In this document: one piece after another, positions 1-9,085 of the stretch | Numbering within the stretch: the first letter of the stretch is position 1 | Layout of the letters: every line of letters starts with the position of its first letter | Assembly (NCBI RefSeq): GCF_018449725.1 | Contig: NZ_JAAVVC010000002.1 | Coordinates: 186,001 to 250,000 of the forward strand | Source of the DNA: Pseudomonas sp. dw_612 | GTDB taxonomy: Bacteria; Pseudomonadota; Gammaproteobacteria; Pseudomonadales; Pseudomonadaceae | Direction of reading: 5' to 3' | Length of the DNA stretch: 64,000 bases | Notes under the pieces: generated by a model | What the model saw: only the letters and a program-made list of their open reading frames with translations | Database searches by the model: none | What the model was told of the DNA's origin: nothing | Made by a program: the position numbers and the translations under genes

Positions 1-175
1 GCATGATGAAGGCGTTGAACTTGTTGTTCACCATGCCTTTGCGGTCGAGCTGCTCGATGCGCTTGCCGTCGAACGCCGAGGTATCGTTGCGAAACAGCAG
101 GATCAAGCGGTCAGCGTCGTCGGTCTTGAAAACCGATTTGGCTTTGCCGCGGTAGAGTTCTTCACGTTTTTCCAT
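1..175 (-). CDS. purC: phosphoribosylaminoimidazole-succinocarboxamide synthase, 5' part only
   Basis: The first 58 codons of SAICAR synthetase, which joins CAIR and aspartate with ATP in purine synthesis. The reading begins [16 protein letters not shown], with the KAK(S/T)VF ATP-binding strand typical of the family N-terminus, and continues to NNKFNAFIM at the window edge. The remaining three quarters of the gene lie before base 1. It is the last visible gene of a minus-strand run dapA-bamC-MBL hydrolase-purC, an order common in Pseudomonas. The truncation is only the window boundary. Confidence 0.95.
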   Translation of the reverse strand, partial: MEKREELYRGKAKSVFKTDDADRLILLFRNDTSAFDGKRIEQLDRKGMVNNKFNAFIM

Positions 176-203
176 GATGGGCTCCGCTTGCTAAGTAGGT
201 GGG

Positions 204-962
204 CTAGGCGATGTGTCGCCAGTCGAGCCCTGAATCTTGATCGGCCAGTTGCAGCCAGTCCGGGTCGCACCCGAGGGTGTCGACAAAACATTGCCGGGCT
301 AGCTGCGGCAGGTTGTTCTTGCTGCTCAGATGGGCCAGGACCAGATGTTGCAGGCCTTGCCAGCCCAACTCGGACACCAGGAATGCCGCCTGGTGGTTGT
401 TCAAATGTCCCAGTTCACCGCCCACCCGCTGCTTCAGGAAGTACGGGTAGTGACCGCGAGCCAGCATGTCACGGCAATGGTTGGACTCGATCATCAACGC
501 ATCGAGATCCCGATAGCCGTCCAGCACTTTGTTGCAATACGAGCCCAGGTCAGTCAACAGGCCGAAGCGCCGTTCACCGTCATTGAAAACGTACTGTGTC
601 GGCTCTTGAGCATCGTGGGCCACGGCAATGACTTCGATGTTCAGGGCGCCGATTTGCAATTGCTCGCCGCCGGCCAGGAAGCCCGCGGGTTCAATCGGTT
701 TGCGCATCCCGCGCAGGGTCCCGCGACTGAGGTAGACAGGCAGATTGTAACGCCGAGACAGCAAACCCACGCCATGCGCGTGGTCGGCATGTTCGTGGGT
801 CACGAGTATCGCGCTCAGTTGCGCCGGGTTAACACCCAGGCGCAACAGGCGTTTTTCGGTTTCTCGCAAGGAGAAACCACAATCCACCAGCACATACGTA
901 TCAGCGCTGGCTATCAGCGTGCCGTTCCCTTGGCTACCGCTGCCGAGAACGGCAAAACGCAT
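204..962 (-). CDS. MBL-fold metallo-hydrolase (YycJ/WalJ-like)
   Basis: A 252-residue metallo-beta-lactamase-fold protein. The signature T-H-E-H-A-D-H is at residues 55-61, giving the His/Asp ligands of a dinuclear metal site. Further His and Asp residues (around HCRDM, and HLSSKN near the C-terminus) fit the remaining ligands. The N-terminal MRFAVLGSGSQGN strand resembles the YycJ/WalJ branch, which includes putative nucleases acting on DNA ends. No signal peptide, so cytoplasmic. It starts 6 bases after the bamC stop, so it is probably cotranscribed with dapA-bamC. Substrate not known. Confidence 0.85.
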   Translation of the reverse strand: MRFAVLGSGSQGNGTLIASADTYVLVDCGFSLRETEKRLLRLGVNPAQLSAILVTHEHADHAHGVGLLSRRYNLPVYLSRGTLRGMRKPIEPAGFLAGGEQLQIGALNIEVIAVAHDAQEPTQYVFNDGERRFGLLTDLGSYCNKVLDGYRDLDALMIESNHCRDMLARGHYPYFLKQRVGGELGHLNNHQAAFLVSELGWQGLQHLVLAHLSSKNNLPQLARQCFVDTLGCDPDWLQLADQDSGLDWRHIA

Positions 963-968
963 GTGATA

Positions 969-2084
969 TCAGCCCAGGTTGTCCTGAATCACGCTCAACA
1001 CTTTGCGGGCCACATCGGCCGGCGCAACGGTGTTGATGTTTTTCTCGACGGTGACCTGGACGTTCTCGCCAACCTTGCTCAAGCGAACCTGATAACGCTC
1101 GGCACGGGCTTCAACTTCTTCCTTGTTCGGCTTGCTGCCGAACAGGCTGCTGAAGAAACCAGGCTTTTCGTCTTTCTTCTCGGCTTTTTCGGCCAGGTTG
1201 ATGTAGTACAGGCCCAGGCTGCGGTTGATGTCTTCAACGCGCCATTCGCCCTGTTCCAGCGCACGACCGACACTCGACCAGGCGCGGTCCAGATCAGGCC
1301 CCACGTTCAGCACCGGGTTGCCGCTGCCGTCTTCGCTCAGGCTGACGCGATTAGGCGTATCGAAATCACGGGAAGCCAGCATGGAGACCGAACCGCCCTT
1401 CTCTGCCGTGCGGCTCATGCTCACAAGCAAGTCGTCCACCAGTGCCGCGTCCAGGCCAGTGTTGACCGAGCGGTTGGTGAAATCGACGTTGGCAGTGCTG
1501 CCCGAAGGACGCTGGGCGCTGACCACATAGATCTCACTGGTGTTGCGCTGCACGCCTGGCTCGATGCGGACCCGCACGCGGGTTTCGCTGTCGGCGCTGA
1601 TGCCGGCCGCGCTCAGGCGCTTGGCCATGGCGGCGGACAGTTCGTCGGAATGCTGCCAGGTGGTGGTGAATTCGCCGGTTTGCGGGCGTTGTTCATCCAG
1701 ACGGAAGCCGTTGTCCTGGAAGAACTGCACCGCCACTGGCCAGACTTCGGCCGGAGGGTGCTGACCCATGACCCAGCTCGAATCACCGCTTTTTTGCAGG
1801 GTGTAGTCGCTGGCGTCAGCAATCGCCGACAGCGGCTGCGGACGCGGCACGATGTATTCGCCCTTGGCAGTGTCATCGGCCACGTTACGCGGGATCGGCA
1901 GCAGCGGATCCAGACGTTTGGCGGTGCTGACATTCGGTGGCAGTTGCATCGGTGCAGTCTGTTGCGCTTCCAGGTAATCGCTACCACGGTCACGGAAGTA
2001 ACCTTCCGGGCCCCAGATCCATCCGCAGCCACTGGTGCTGGAGATAATCAAGGCAAGTGCGGAAAGTCCGGCCATTCGCTTCAT
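969..2084 (-). CDS. bamC: outer membrane assembly lipoprotein BamC
   Basis: A 371-residue lipoprotein subunit of the BAM complex, which folds beta-barrel proteins into the outer membrane. A short signal peptide ends at a lipobox-type cysteine (STSGC, Cys20). The following unstructured stretch and two C-terminal globular repeats fit BamC (formerly NlpB). The start has a strong GAGG ribosome site. It lies directly downstream of dapA, the classic dapA-nlpB pairing. The C-terminal domain contains a lysine/glutamate-rich insert (EKAEKKDEKPG). Confidence 0.93.
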   Translation of the reverse strand: MKRMAGLSALALIISSTSGCGWIWGPEGYFRDRGSDYLEAQQTAPMQLPPNVSTAKRLDPLLPIPRNVADDTAKGEYIVPRPQPLSAIADASDYTLQKSGDSSWVMGQHPPAEVWPVAVQFFQDNGFRLDEQRPQTGEFTTTWQHSDELSAAMAKRLSAAGISADSETRVRVRIEPGVQRNTSEIYVVSAQRPSGSTANVDFTNRSVNTGLDAALVDDLLVSMSRTAEKGGSVSMLASRDFDTPNRVSLSEDGSGNPVLNVGPDLDRAWSSVGRALEQGEWRVEDINRSLGLYYINLAEKAEKKDEKPGFFSSLFGSKPNKEEVEARAERYQVRLSKVGENVQVTVEKNINTVAPADVARKVLSVIQDNLG

Positions 2085-2101
2085 GCGTTGTACTTCCTCA
2101 A

Positions 2102-2980
2102 TTAAACCAGGACGCCGGACTGGCGCATGGCCTGCCGCAGCGGTTCGTGACAGGCAGCGCTGAGCCAGGTGAGCGGCAGACGGATACCGTCCGGCATCAA
2201 GCCCATTTCATGCAGCGCCCATTTCACGGGGATAGGGTTGGATTCGATAAACAGCGTCTTGTTGAGCGGCATCAGTTTTTCGTGGATGGCGCGAGCGGTC
2301 ACGGCGTCACCCTTGAGCGCGGCGTTGCACAGGTCGGCCATGTCACGCGGGGCAACGTTGGCGGTCACCGAGATGTTGCCTTTGCCGCCCAGCAGGATCA
2401 GCTCGACAGCGGTGGCGTCGTCACCGGAGATCACCAGAAAGTCTTTGCTGACACCATCGATGATCGCCTTGGCGCGGCTCAGGTCACCAGTGGCTTCCTT
2501 GATACCGATGATGTTTTTCACGGTCGACAGGCGGATCACGGTCTCGGCCAGCATGTCGCACGCGGTGCGGCCAGGCACGTTGTAAAGGATCTGCGGGATA
2601 TCGACGGCTTCGGCGATGGCCTTGAAGTGCTGGTACAAGCCTTCCTGGGTAGGCTTGTTGTAGTACGGCGTGACCAGCAGGCAGGCGTCGGCGCCAGCGC
2701 TCTTGGCGTTGGTGGTCAGCTCGATGGCTTCGCGCGTCGAGTTGGCACCCGTGCCGGCGATGACCGGGATGCGCCCTGCAACCTGCTTGACCACGTAACG
2801 AATCACTTCGATGTGCTCGTTCACGTCTAGCGTGGCCGATTCACCTGTAGTACCGACCGCCACGATGGCGTGGGTGCCGTTTTGCAGGTGAAAGTCCACC
2901 AGTTTGCTCAGGCTGTCCCAGTCGAGACGACCTTGTGCATCCATGGGTGTGACCAGTGCCACCATACTGCCCGCAATCAT
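2102..2980 (-). CDS. dapA: 4-hydroxy-tetrahydrodipicolinate synthase
   Basis: A 292-residue DapA, condensing pyruvate and aspartate semialdehyde at the entry to lysine and diaminopimelate synthesis. The catalytic set is in the E. coli register: Thr44-Thr45 in GTTGES, Tyr133 and Arg138 in YNVPGRT, and Schiff-base Lys161 in GIKEATGD. The start [12 protein letters not shown] at 2980 is preferred over a longer in-frame reading to 3064, because an AGGAG site sits just upstream of it and the length then matches the family. First gene of the minus-strand operon. Confidence 0.96.
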   Translation of the reverse strand: MIAGSMVALVTPMDAQGRLDWDSLSKLVDFHLQNGTHAIVAVGTTGESATLDVNEHIEVIRYVVKQVAGRIPVIAGTGANSTREAIELTTNAKSAGADACLLVTPYYNKPTQEGLYQHFKAIAEAVDIPQILYNVPGRTACDMLAETVIRLSTVKNIIGIKEATGDLSRAKAIIDGVSKDFLVISGDDATAVELILLGGKGNISVTANVAPRDMADLCNAALKGDAVTARAIHEKLMPLNKTLFIESNPIPVKWALHEMGLMPDGIRLPLTWLSAACHEPLRQAMRQSGVLV

Positions 2981-3308
2981 GCAACCGCTCCTGCCGGAAA
3001 AAGAGAGCCGTAATGGTACTGGCGCCAAGATGCTTGTACAAGCGAAGTACTGCGCTGCTGCCATTCCCCTTGGCGCTGCTTTTCGCTACCCTTCAGACTT
3101 TGATCGGTACTGATAAGCTCGTACGCCGGGTTCCAGCCTCCATTTTCGGCATCACAAGCCCCGATCCAGCGTTGCCACCCCTCGCTCCGGCCACTCTGGA
3201 GCACGTTGCAACCTTCGGCTCGGGTTTTCTGAATTCGTCTGCGCAGGGTCGCCCCCGGTAAAAAAAGCCCGTAGAAGTATCGACCGCTCATCGCTTTAGG
3301 AATGCTGC
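2981..3308. promoter_or_regulatory. divergent intergenic region dapA / gcvR
   Basis: About 330 bases between two divergently transcribed genes, so it must carry both promoters. I see no coding potential in keeping with the neighbours, no palindrome of note and no convincing -35/-10 pair. An AGGA ribosome site precedes gcvR. Confidence 0.5.
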
Positions 3309-3869
3309 ATGTCCACCCCCACAGTTCGCGAACAATTCCTTGTCATCAGTGCCCTCGGCGCCAACCCCATGGAGCTGACTAACGTCCTGTGCCGCGCCAG
3401 CCATGAAAACCGCTGCGCCGTGGTCACTTCTCGCCTGACCCGTCATGGCGAGTGCAGTGCCCTGATCCTCGAGATCTCCGGCAGCTGGGACGCTCTGGCC
3501 CGCCTGGAAGGCAGCCTGCCGATCCTCGCCAAGAAGCACGCCTTCACGGTCAACGTGGTGCGCAGCGCGGCCCTGGAGAACCGTCCACAGGCCCTGCCGT
3601 ATGTCGCCTATGTCAGCTCGGCTTATCGCTCGGACATCATCAACGAGTTGTGCCAGTTCTTCATGGACCACAACGTCGAGCTGGAAAACCTGACCTGCGA
3701 CACCTATCAGGCACCGCAGACCGGCGGCACCATGCTCAACGCCACGTTTACCGTGACGCTGCCGGCCGGCGTGCAAATCAGCTGGCTGCGCGATCAGTTC
3801 CTGGATTTCGCCGACGCGCTGAACCTGGACGCCCTGATCGAACCGTGGCGCCCACAAAACCCAATGTAA
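3309..3869 (+). CDS. gcvR: glycine cleavage system regulator-like ACT-domain protein
   Basis: A 186-residue protein of two tandem ACT-type domains (about residues 1-85 and 95-175). It matches the GcvR family, which binds GcvA and blocks activation of the glycine cleavage genes in enterics. It starts MSTPTVREQFLVISALG and has no signal or membrane segment. The bcp gene follows after 10 bases, so the pair is probably one transcript, an arrangement often seen in Pseudomonas next to dapA. The GcvR assignment is by family. No GcvA gene is in this window, so the partner is unknown here. Confidence 0.8.
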   Translation: MSTPTVREQFLVISALGANPMELTNVLCRASHENRCAVVTSRLTRHGECSALILEISGSWDALARLEGSLPILAKKHAFTVNVVRSAALENRPQALPYVAYVSSAYRSDIINELCQFFMDHNVELENLTCDTYQAPQTGGTMLNATFTVTLPAGVQISWLRDQFLDFADALNLDALIEPWRPQNPM

Positions 3870-3879
3870 GGAAGCTTTC

Positions 3880-4353
3880 ATGGCCGTTGCTATCGACCAA
3901 CCGGTTACCGACTTCGAAGCACCCGCCACCAGCGGGCAGACCGTCAGCCTCGCGAGCCTCAAAGGCAAGCAGGTGGTGATCTACTTCTATCCGAAGGACA
4001 GCACGCCGGGTTGCACGACCCAGGGCCAGGGCTTTCGCGATCAGTTGGAGGCTTTTAAAGCCGCCAACACCGAAGTCTTCGGCGTGTCCCGCGACAGTCT
4101 GAAATCCCACGAGAACTTCAAAGCCAAGCAGGCATTCACCTTCGAGCTGATCAGCGACAAGGAAGAAGCGCTCTGCCAACTGTTCGACGTGATCAAGCTG
4201 AAAAAACTCTACGGCAAGGAATACATGGGCGTTGATCGCAGCACCTTCCTGATCGACAAGAACGGTGTGTTGCGTCAGGAATGGCGCGGCGTGAAGGTGC
4301 CGGGGCATGTGGATGCGGTTTTGGCTGCGGCTCAGGCGCTCAATAAAGCCTGA
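3880..4353 (+). CDS. bcp: thioredoxin-dependent peroxiredoxin (Bcp/PrxQ), one-Cys variant
   Basis: A 157-residue peroxiredoxin that reduces hydrogen and organic peroxides in the cytoplasm. The peroxidatic Cys45 lies in the motif STPGCTTQGQ. The resolving cysteine found five residues later in E. coli Bcp (Cys50) is absent: residue 50 is Gln. The only other cysteine is Cys99, in EALCQLFD. The enzyme is therefore of the type without Cys50, reduced either through another thiol or directly by a partner. An AAGGA ribosome site precedes the ATG. Likely cotranscribed with the gcvR-like gene. Confidence 0.93.
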   Translation: MAVAIDQPVTDFEAPATSGQTVSLASLKGKQVVIYFYPKDSTPGCTTQGQGFRDQLEAFKAANTEVFGVSRDSLKSHENFKAKQAFTFELISDKEEALCQLFDVIKLKKLYGKEYMGVDRSTFLIDKNGVLRQEWRGVKVPGHVDAVLAAAQALNKA

Positions 4354-4375
4354 TTTTGTTGGCGCCTGTTCTGAC

Positions 4376-4430
4376 AGCCCGCTCCCACATTAGACCGCGA
4401 TCCAATGTGGGAGCGGGCTTGCTCGCGAAG
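4376..4430. repeat. REP-type palindrome (family A)
   Basis: A perfect 16-base inverted repeat, AGCCCGCTCCCACATT and its complement, separated by 12 bases and followed by TTGCTCGCGAAG. It is the same sequence family as the doublets near 30.8, 33.3, 42.6, 54.5, 56.9 and 62.9 kb. It lies between the convergent ends of bcp and the AI-2E permease gene, where it may also stop transcription. Confidence 0.9.
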
Positions 4431-4467
4431 AGTCCCTTGAATTCACCGCAAAAATCAAACCTGACGA

Positions 4468-5538
4468 TTAAAGCAGCGGCGCGACCACCGGCTCCTTGCG
4501 CGGCCACGCATCCAGCACTGCCTTGAACAGCGTCGCCAGGGGAATCGCAAAGAACACCCCCCAGAAGCCCCACAACCCACCAAACAACAACACAGCGCAG
4601 ATGATCGCCACCGGGTGCAGGTTGACCGCTTCCGAGAACAGCAGCGGCACCAGCACGTTGCCGTCCAGGGTCTGAATGATCCCGTAGACCGCCATCAGGT
4701 AGATGAACTGATCACTCCAGCCCCACTGGAACAGTGCAATCAGCATCACCGGCACGGTCACCACCACGGCGCCGACGTAAGGCACCACCACCGACACGCC
4801 CACCAGCAACGCCAGCAGCGCCGCGTAGTTGAGCCCCAGCACGACGAAACCGATGTACGTCACGCCACCGCAGATGAAAATCTCGATGACCTTACCGCGA
4901 ATGTAGTTGGCAATCTGCCGGTTCATTTCATGGGCGACGCGGGTAATCAGCGCCCGCTCACGCGGCAGGTAGCCGCGCACCCACTGCCCGATCATTTCCC
5001 GGTCCTTCAGGAAGAAGAACACCAGGATCGGCACCAGCACCAGGTAGATCATGATGTTGACCAGCAGCGGCAAGCTCGACAACGAAAACGTCAGCGCCCA
5101 CTGGCCAAACTTGCCGATCTCGCCCCGCGCCACTTCGATGGCTTGCAGCACCTGCTCGTCGGACACCAGATGCGGATAGCGCTCAGGCAATAGCAACAGC
5201 AGCGACTGCCACTTGGCGAGCATGCCGGGCAACTCGTTGAACAATGTGATCAGTTGATGCCAGAGTAACGGCACGACGACCACGATGAACACCAGCAACA
5301 CCCCCATGAACAACGCGAACACCAGCCCCACGGCCACGCCGCCGGGCACGCGCAGGCGTTCGAGGGTGACGACCAGCCCCTGCATCAGATACGCCAGCAC
5401 CATCCCGGCCAGCACTGGCGCGAGCATGCCGCCCAAGGTGAGCACTGCGGTAAACCCCAGGAACAGCAGCACCGCCAACACCACGGCTTCTTCATCGGAG
5501 AAGTAGCGCTGAATCCAGTCGCGTAACACTTTGAACAT
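4468..5538 (-). CDS. AI-2E family transporter (PerM-like membrane protein)
   Basis: A 356-residue inner-membrane protein with about eight hydrophobic segments and the large soluble insert typical of the AI-2E/PerM (DUF20) family. Some members are proposed exporters of AI-2 or ion antiporters, and others have no known substrate. The conserved C-terminal glycine-rich stretch GLWGFWGVFFAIPLATL is present. The ATG at 5538 follows AAGGATTATTG. A TTG one codon earlier is less likely. Downstream of the TusA-like gene on the same strand, 31 bases apart. Confidence 0.85.
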   Translation of the reverse strand: MFKVLRDWIQRYFSDEEAVVLAVLLFLGFTAVLTLGGMLAPVLAGMVLAYLMQGLVVTLERLRVPGGVAVGLVFALFMGVLLVFIVVVVPLLWHQLITLFNELPGMLAKWQSLLLLLPERYPHLVSDEQVLQAIEVARGEIGKFGQWALTFSLSSLPLLVNIMIYLVLVPILVFFFLKDREMIGQWVRGYLPRERALITRVAHEMNRQIANYIRGKVIEIFICGGVTYIGFVVLGLNYAALLALLVGVSVVVPYVGAVVVTVPVMLIALFQWGWSDQFIYLMAVYGIIQTLDGNVLVPLLFSEAVNLHPVAIICAVLLFGGLWGFWGVFFAIPLATLFKAVLDAWPRKEPVVAPLL

Positions 5539-5569
5539 CAATAATCCTTAGTAACGAACGCAGCCGGTT

Positions 5570-5809
5570 TCAGGCTTTTTTCAACCAATAGCGGTAAACA
5601 CCCGCCTCGTCTTCTTCAAGCAGCAGCGTATGACCGGCCAATCGGGCAAAGGTGCGGAAGTCGCGCTGGGAGCCCGCGTCCGTGGCGATCACCTTGAGCA
5701 CCGAGCCGCTGCTCATCCGATTGAGTTCCAACTTGGCCTTGAGCAATGGCAACGGACAATTCAGGCCGCTGGCGTCCAGTTCAACGTCATGGGCTACAGC
5801 ATCGGTCAT
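5570..5809 (-). CDS. TusA-family sulfurtransferase
   Basis: A 79-residue SirA/YedF/TusA-fold protein with the signature Cys18-Pro19 (NCPLPLLKAK). In TusA this cysteine accepts persulfide sulfur from IscS for tRNA thiolation. Small size, a single CPxP motif and no membrane segments support the family. Whether this is the true tRNA-thiolation TusA or one of the several paralogues in Pseudomonas cannot be decided here. It probably shares a transcript with the AI-2E permease. Confidence 0.85.
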   Translation of the reverse strand: MTDAVAHDVELDASGLNCPLPLLKAKLELNRMSSGSVLKVIATDAGSQRDFRTFARLAGHTLLLEEDEAGVYRYWLKKA

Positions 5810-5907
5810 TGCATCACTCCGGGTCAGGTGGTTGAGCGGCCTAGAATATCTGGTCCGAAGCCCACTGTCCGGCTACAGTAAGGTCTTTGTCGACTAAGGC
5901 TTTGTGC

Positions 5908-7341
5908 ATGACTTTTTTGCGCCCTACCCTGCTGACGCTCGCTTGCCTGCTCGCCTCACCAGGCTTCGCCGACGACCTGCCGTCACTCGGTGACGCCAGT
6001 TCTGCCATTGTCTCGCCGCAACAGGAATACCAATTGGGCCGCGCGTGGCTGGCGATGTTGCGCAGCCAGGTACAGCAGCTCAATGACCCGCAGCTCAAGG
6101 ATTACGTCGAATCCAGCGTCTACAAACTGGTCGAGACCAGCCAGGTGACTGACCGACGCCTGGAATTCATCCTGATCAATAGCCCGCAGCTCAACGCCTT
6201 TGCCGCGCCGGGCGGGATCATCGGGGTCAACGGCGGTTTGTTTCTGAATGCCCAGACCGAGGGCGAATACGCTTCGGTACTGGCCCATGAATTGGCTCAC
6301 TTGTCGCAACGCCACTTCGCCCGTGGCGTCGAAGCTTCGCAACGCATGCAAGTGCCGATGATGGCCGCCCTGCTGGCCGGGATCGTGATTGCCGCTGCGG
6401 GCGCCGGTGATGCCGGGATCGCCACCATTGCCGGTACGCAGGCGGCCGCCATTCAGGAACAACGGCGCTTCTCGCGCCAGAACGAGCAGGAAGCCGACCG
6501 GATCGGCATCCTCAATCTGGAAAAGGCTGGCTACGATCCGCGCTCGATGCCGAATATGTTCGAACGCTTGATGCGTCAGTACCGCTTCGATGCCAAGCCA
6601 CCGGAATTCCTGCTGACTCACCCGGTGACCGAATCGCGGATCGCCGACACCCGCAACCGTGCCGAACAAGCCAAACAGGGCGGCATCGAAGACAGCATGC
6701 GTTATCAGCTAATTCGAGCACGGGTGCAGCTGATTTATGAAGAAACCCCGGGCCTGGGCGCCAAACGCTTCCGCGCCCAGCTTGATGAAAACCCGAAAAG
6801 CGATGTCGCCCGTTACGGTCTGGCCATTGCCCAGATCAAGGGCGGCCAGCTGAATGAAGCCCGGGAGAATCTCAAGCAATTGCTGGCCACGGCACCGAAC
6901 GAGATCATCTACAACCTGGCCCAAGTCGATCTGGACATCACCAACAATCGCCTGCCGGATGCCCAAACCCGGGTCGACCGGTTGCTCACCCAGTTTCCGG
7001 GCAATTACCCGCTGAACCAGGTACGGGTCGACTTGTTGCTCAAGCAGAACCGCACTGCCGATGCGGAAAAAGCCCTGGAAAACTTGCTCAAGTCCCGCCC
7101 GGACGATCCGGATGTCTGGTACATGGTGGCAGAAACTCGCGGGCTGTCGGGCAACATCATCGGCTTGCATCAAGCGCGCGCCGAATACTTCGCGCTGGTC
7201 GGCGATTACCGCCAGGCCATTCAGCAGTTGGACTTCGCCAAACGCAAGGCCGGCGGCAACTTCCCCTTGTCGTCGCGGATCGATGCACGGCAACGGGAGC
7301 TGATGGAGCAGGAACGCATGATCAAGGACATGATGGGCTGA
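5908..7341 (+). CDS. M48 family periplasmic metalloprotease with TPR domain (BepA-like)
   Basis: A 477-residue exported protease and chaperone of the BepA/YfgC type, which in E. coli acts on stalled outer-membrane proteins such as LptD. A signal peptide (residues 1 to about 21, LLASPGFA) precedes the M48 domain. The zinc site is HELAH at 127-131, with the third ligand Glu195 in EQEADRIG. Tetratricopeptide helices fill roughly residues 290-465. The ATG at 5908 with AAGG upstream is chosen over an in-frame TTG at 5887. A strong terminator follows. Confidence 0.9.
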   Translation: MTFLRPTLLTLACLLASPGFADDLPSLGDASSAIVSPQQEYQLGRAWLAMLRSQVQQLNDPQLKDYVESSVYKLVETSQVTDRRLEFILINSPQLNAFAAPGGIIGVNGGLFLNAQTEGEYASVLAHELAHLSQRHFARGVEASQRMQVPMMAALLAGIVIAAAGAGDAGIATIAGTQAAAIQEQRRFSRQNEQEADRIGILNLEKAGYDPRSMPNMFERLMRQYRFDAKPPEFLLTHPVTESRIADTRNRAEQAKQGGIEDSMRYQLIRARVQLIYEETPGLGAKRFRAQLDENPKSDVARYGLAIAQIKGGQLNEARENLKQLLATAPNEIIYNLAQVDLDITNNRLPDAQTRVDRLLTQFPGNYPLNQVRVDLLLKQNRTADAEKALENLLKSRPDDPDVWYMVAETRGLSGNIIGLHQARAEYFALVGDYRQAIQQLDFAKRKAGGNFPLSSRIDARQRELMEQERMIKDMMG

Positions 7342-7370
7342 TTTATTTATAGAAATCCGGGCACAAAAAA

Positions 7371-7396
7371 AACCGCCTCTTTCGAGGCGGTTTTTT
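7371..7396. terminator. bidirectional Rho-independent terminator
   Basis: Stem AACCGCCTC / GAGGCGGTT with a 4-base loop, flanked by an A-run on the left and a T-run on the right. It can therefore serve both the M48 protease gene and the converging mucD. Confidence 0.93.
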
Positions 7397-7414
7397 ATTC
7401 AGCCAACAACCGGT

Positions 7415-8839
7415 TTATTCAGCCAGTTTGAAGGTGATGAAGCTGGCGCGATTTTGACGCAGAACCCGCATCGATACCGAGCGATTCTTCGGCAGTGCCT
7501 TAGCGATCTCGGTGAACTCCTTGGTAGAGCCGATCGCCTGGTTGTTCAGGTGCGTGATCACATCGCCAGGCTGCAAGCCGATCAGCGATGCAGGACCGTC
7601 CTGAACCTCCTTGATCACCACACCACCCTTGAGGTCGTAGGTTTTCTTCTGCTCATCGGTCAGCTCGGTGACAGAAACACCCAAGCGGTTGCTGCTGCCC
7701 TCGACACCGGCTTTCGGCGCGGCGTCCAGTTCCTTGCCTTCTTCCGGGATAGCGCCGACGGTCAACTCGACATTCTTGCGCTTGCCCTCGCGGATCACTT
7801 CAAGATTGGCCTTGGAGCCTGCCTTCAGTGCGCCAACCAGATGCGGCAGATCAGCAGACATGACGATCGGTTGACCGTTCATGCTCAGGATCACGTCGCC
7901 CACTTGCAGGCCACCCTTGGCCGCCGGGCCGTCATCCTGGATCTGAGCCACCAGCGCACCGGCCGGTTTCTCCAGGCCAAACGATTCAGCCAGATCCTTG
8001 TTCACTTCCTGAATCACCACACCCAACCAGCCACGGCTGACTTTGCCGCCGCTTTTCAGCTGATTGGACACATCCATCGCGACGTCGATAGGGATCGCGA
8101 ACGACACACCCATGAAGCCGCCGGAACGGGTGTAGATCTGCGAGTTGATCCCGACCACTTCACCGTTCAGGTTGAACAGCGGACCACCGGAGTTGCCCGG
8201 ATTGATCGGCACGTCGGTCTGGATGAACGGGACATAGTTCTCGTTCGGCAGGCTGCGACCGATGGCGCTGACGATGCCTTGGGTCACGGTGTGGTCAAAG
8301 CCGAACGGCGAACCGATGGCGACGACCCATTGACCGGCCTTCAGGTCCTGGGATTTACCGAGCTTCAGCACCGGCAGGTCCTTGCCCTCGATTTTCAGCA
8401 GCGCCACGTCGGAACGTGGGTCGGTGCCGACCAGCTTGGCTTTCAACTCACTGCGGTCGGCCAGACGGACGAGAATTTCGTCGGCATCGGCGATCACGTG
8501 GTTGTTGGTCAGGATGTAGCCGTCAGGCGAGATGATGAAACCCGAACCCAGGGACTGGGCTTCGCGCTGACGATCGCCACGGGGCGAGCGCGGTTGCGGC
8601 ATGCCGCGCTCGAAGAACTCGCGCAGCGCAGGTGGCAAGCCTTCGAGATCGGGCATCTGGCCCGACACTTTGCGATCAGGCAGTTTTTGCGTAGTGCTGA
8701 TGTTCACCACCGCGGGCGAGGCCTGTTCGACCAGTTGCGTGAAGTCAGGCAATTCGGCCGCTTGAGCAGGGACCGCCTGACCGAGCACCAGCACGGTGGC
8801 AAAAATGGAAAGATAAGTCTTCAAGCGTGGTATCGACAT
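7415..8839 (-). CDS. mucD: periplasmic serine protease MucD (DegP/HtrA family)
   Basis: A 474-residue DegP-like protease that degrades misfolded envelope proteins and damps AlgU activation. The signal peptide ends near AQAAELPD. The catalytic triad is His114 (TNNHV), Asp144 (RSDVA) and Ser217 (GNSGGP). Two PDZ domains follow (about 255-350 and 375-470). The ATG at 8839 has a GGGAG site and places the signal peptide at the N-terminus. A longer reading to 8929 would bury it. Last gene of the algU cluster, separated from mucB by 246 bases. Confidence 0.96.
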   Translation of the reverse strand: MSIPRLKTYLSIFATVLVLGQAVPAQAAELPDFTQLVEQASPAVVNISTTQKLPDRKVSGQMPDLEGLPPALREFFERGMPQPRSPRGDRQREAQSLGSGFIISPDGYILTNNHVIADADEILVRLADRSELKAKLVGTDPRSDVALLKIEGKDLPVLKLGKSQDLKAGQWVVAIGSPFGFDHTVTQGIVSAIGRSLPNENYVPFIQTDVPINPGNSGGPLFNLNGEVVGINSQIYTRSGGFMGVSFAIPIDVAMDVSNQLKSGGKVSRGWLGVVIQEVNKDLAESFGLEKPAGALVAQIQDDGPAAKGGLQVGDVILSMNGQPIVMSADLPHLVGALKAGSKANLEVIREGKRKNVELTVGAIPEEGKELDAAPKAGVEGSSNRLGVSVTELTDEQKKTYDLKGGVVIKEVQDGPASLIGLQPGDVITHLNNQAIGSTKEFTEIAKALPKNRSVSMRVLRQNRASFITFKLAE

Positions 8840-8933
8840 ACGGCTCCCGTTACGACGAGCATGGTTAAGCGATATGGAGCAAGGAACACCGGGAACGATA
8901 CGCCGGTATTTTTGTTCCGGGAACAACAAACAA

Positions 8934-8957
8934 GGCCAGAGCCGAGAGGCTCTGACC
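8934..8957 (-). terminator. terminator-like hairpin between mucB and mucD
   Basis: Read on the minus strand, a 10-base stem (GGTCAGAGCC / GGCTCTGGCC, one G-T pair) with a TCTC loop, followed by TTGTTTGTTGTT. It lies after mucB and 94 bases before mucD, so it could end or attenuate the algU-mucA-mucB message. The 246-base gap it sits in has no mucC gene. Confidence 0.6.
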
Positions 8958-9085
8958 TATAGAAAAATTCAGGGGGTTTTGCAAATGAAAATGCTCACCA
9001 AACATTTCGACATCTCAATAGTGGGATAGGCATTGCGCACCTCTCACACAATCAAATCGTCGATCCATGAGCATCACAATTCAGC

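Noticed and set aside
330..2105. 591-residue plus-strand open frame over the MBL and bamC genes
   Set aside because: Antisense shadow of two recognised genes in high-GC DNA. No family sequence or ribosome site.
5887..5907. TTG start for the M48 protease, seven codons upstream
   Set aside because: The ATG at 5908 has a ribosome site and a better signal peptide start.
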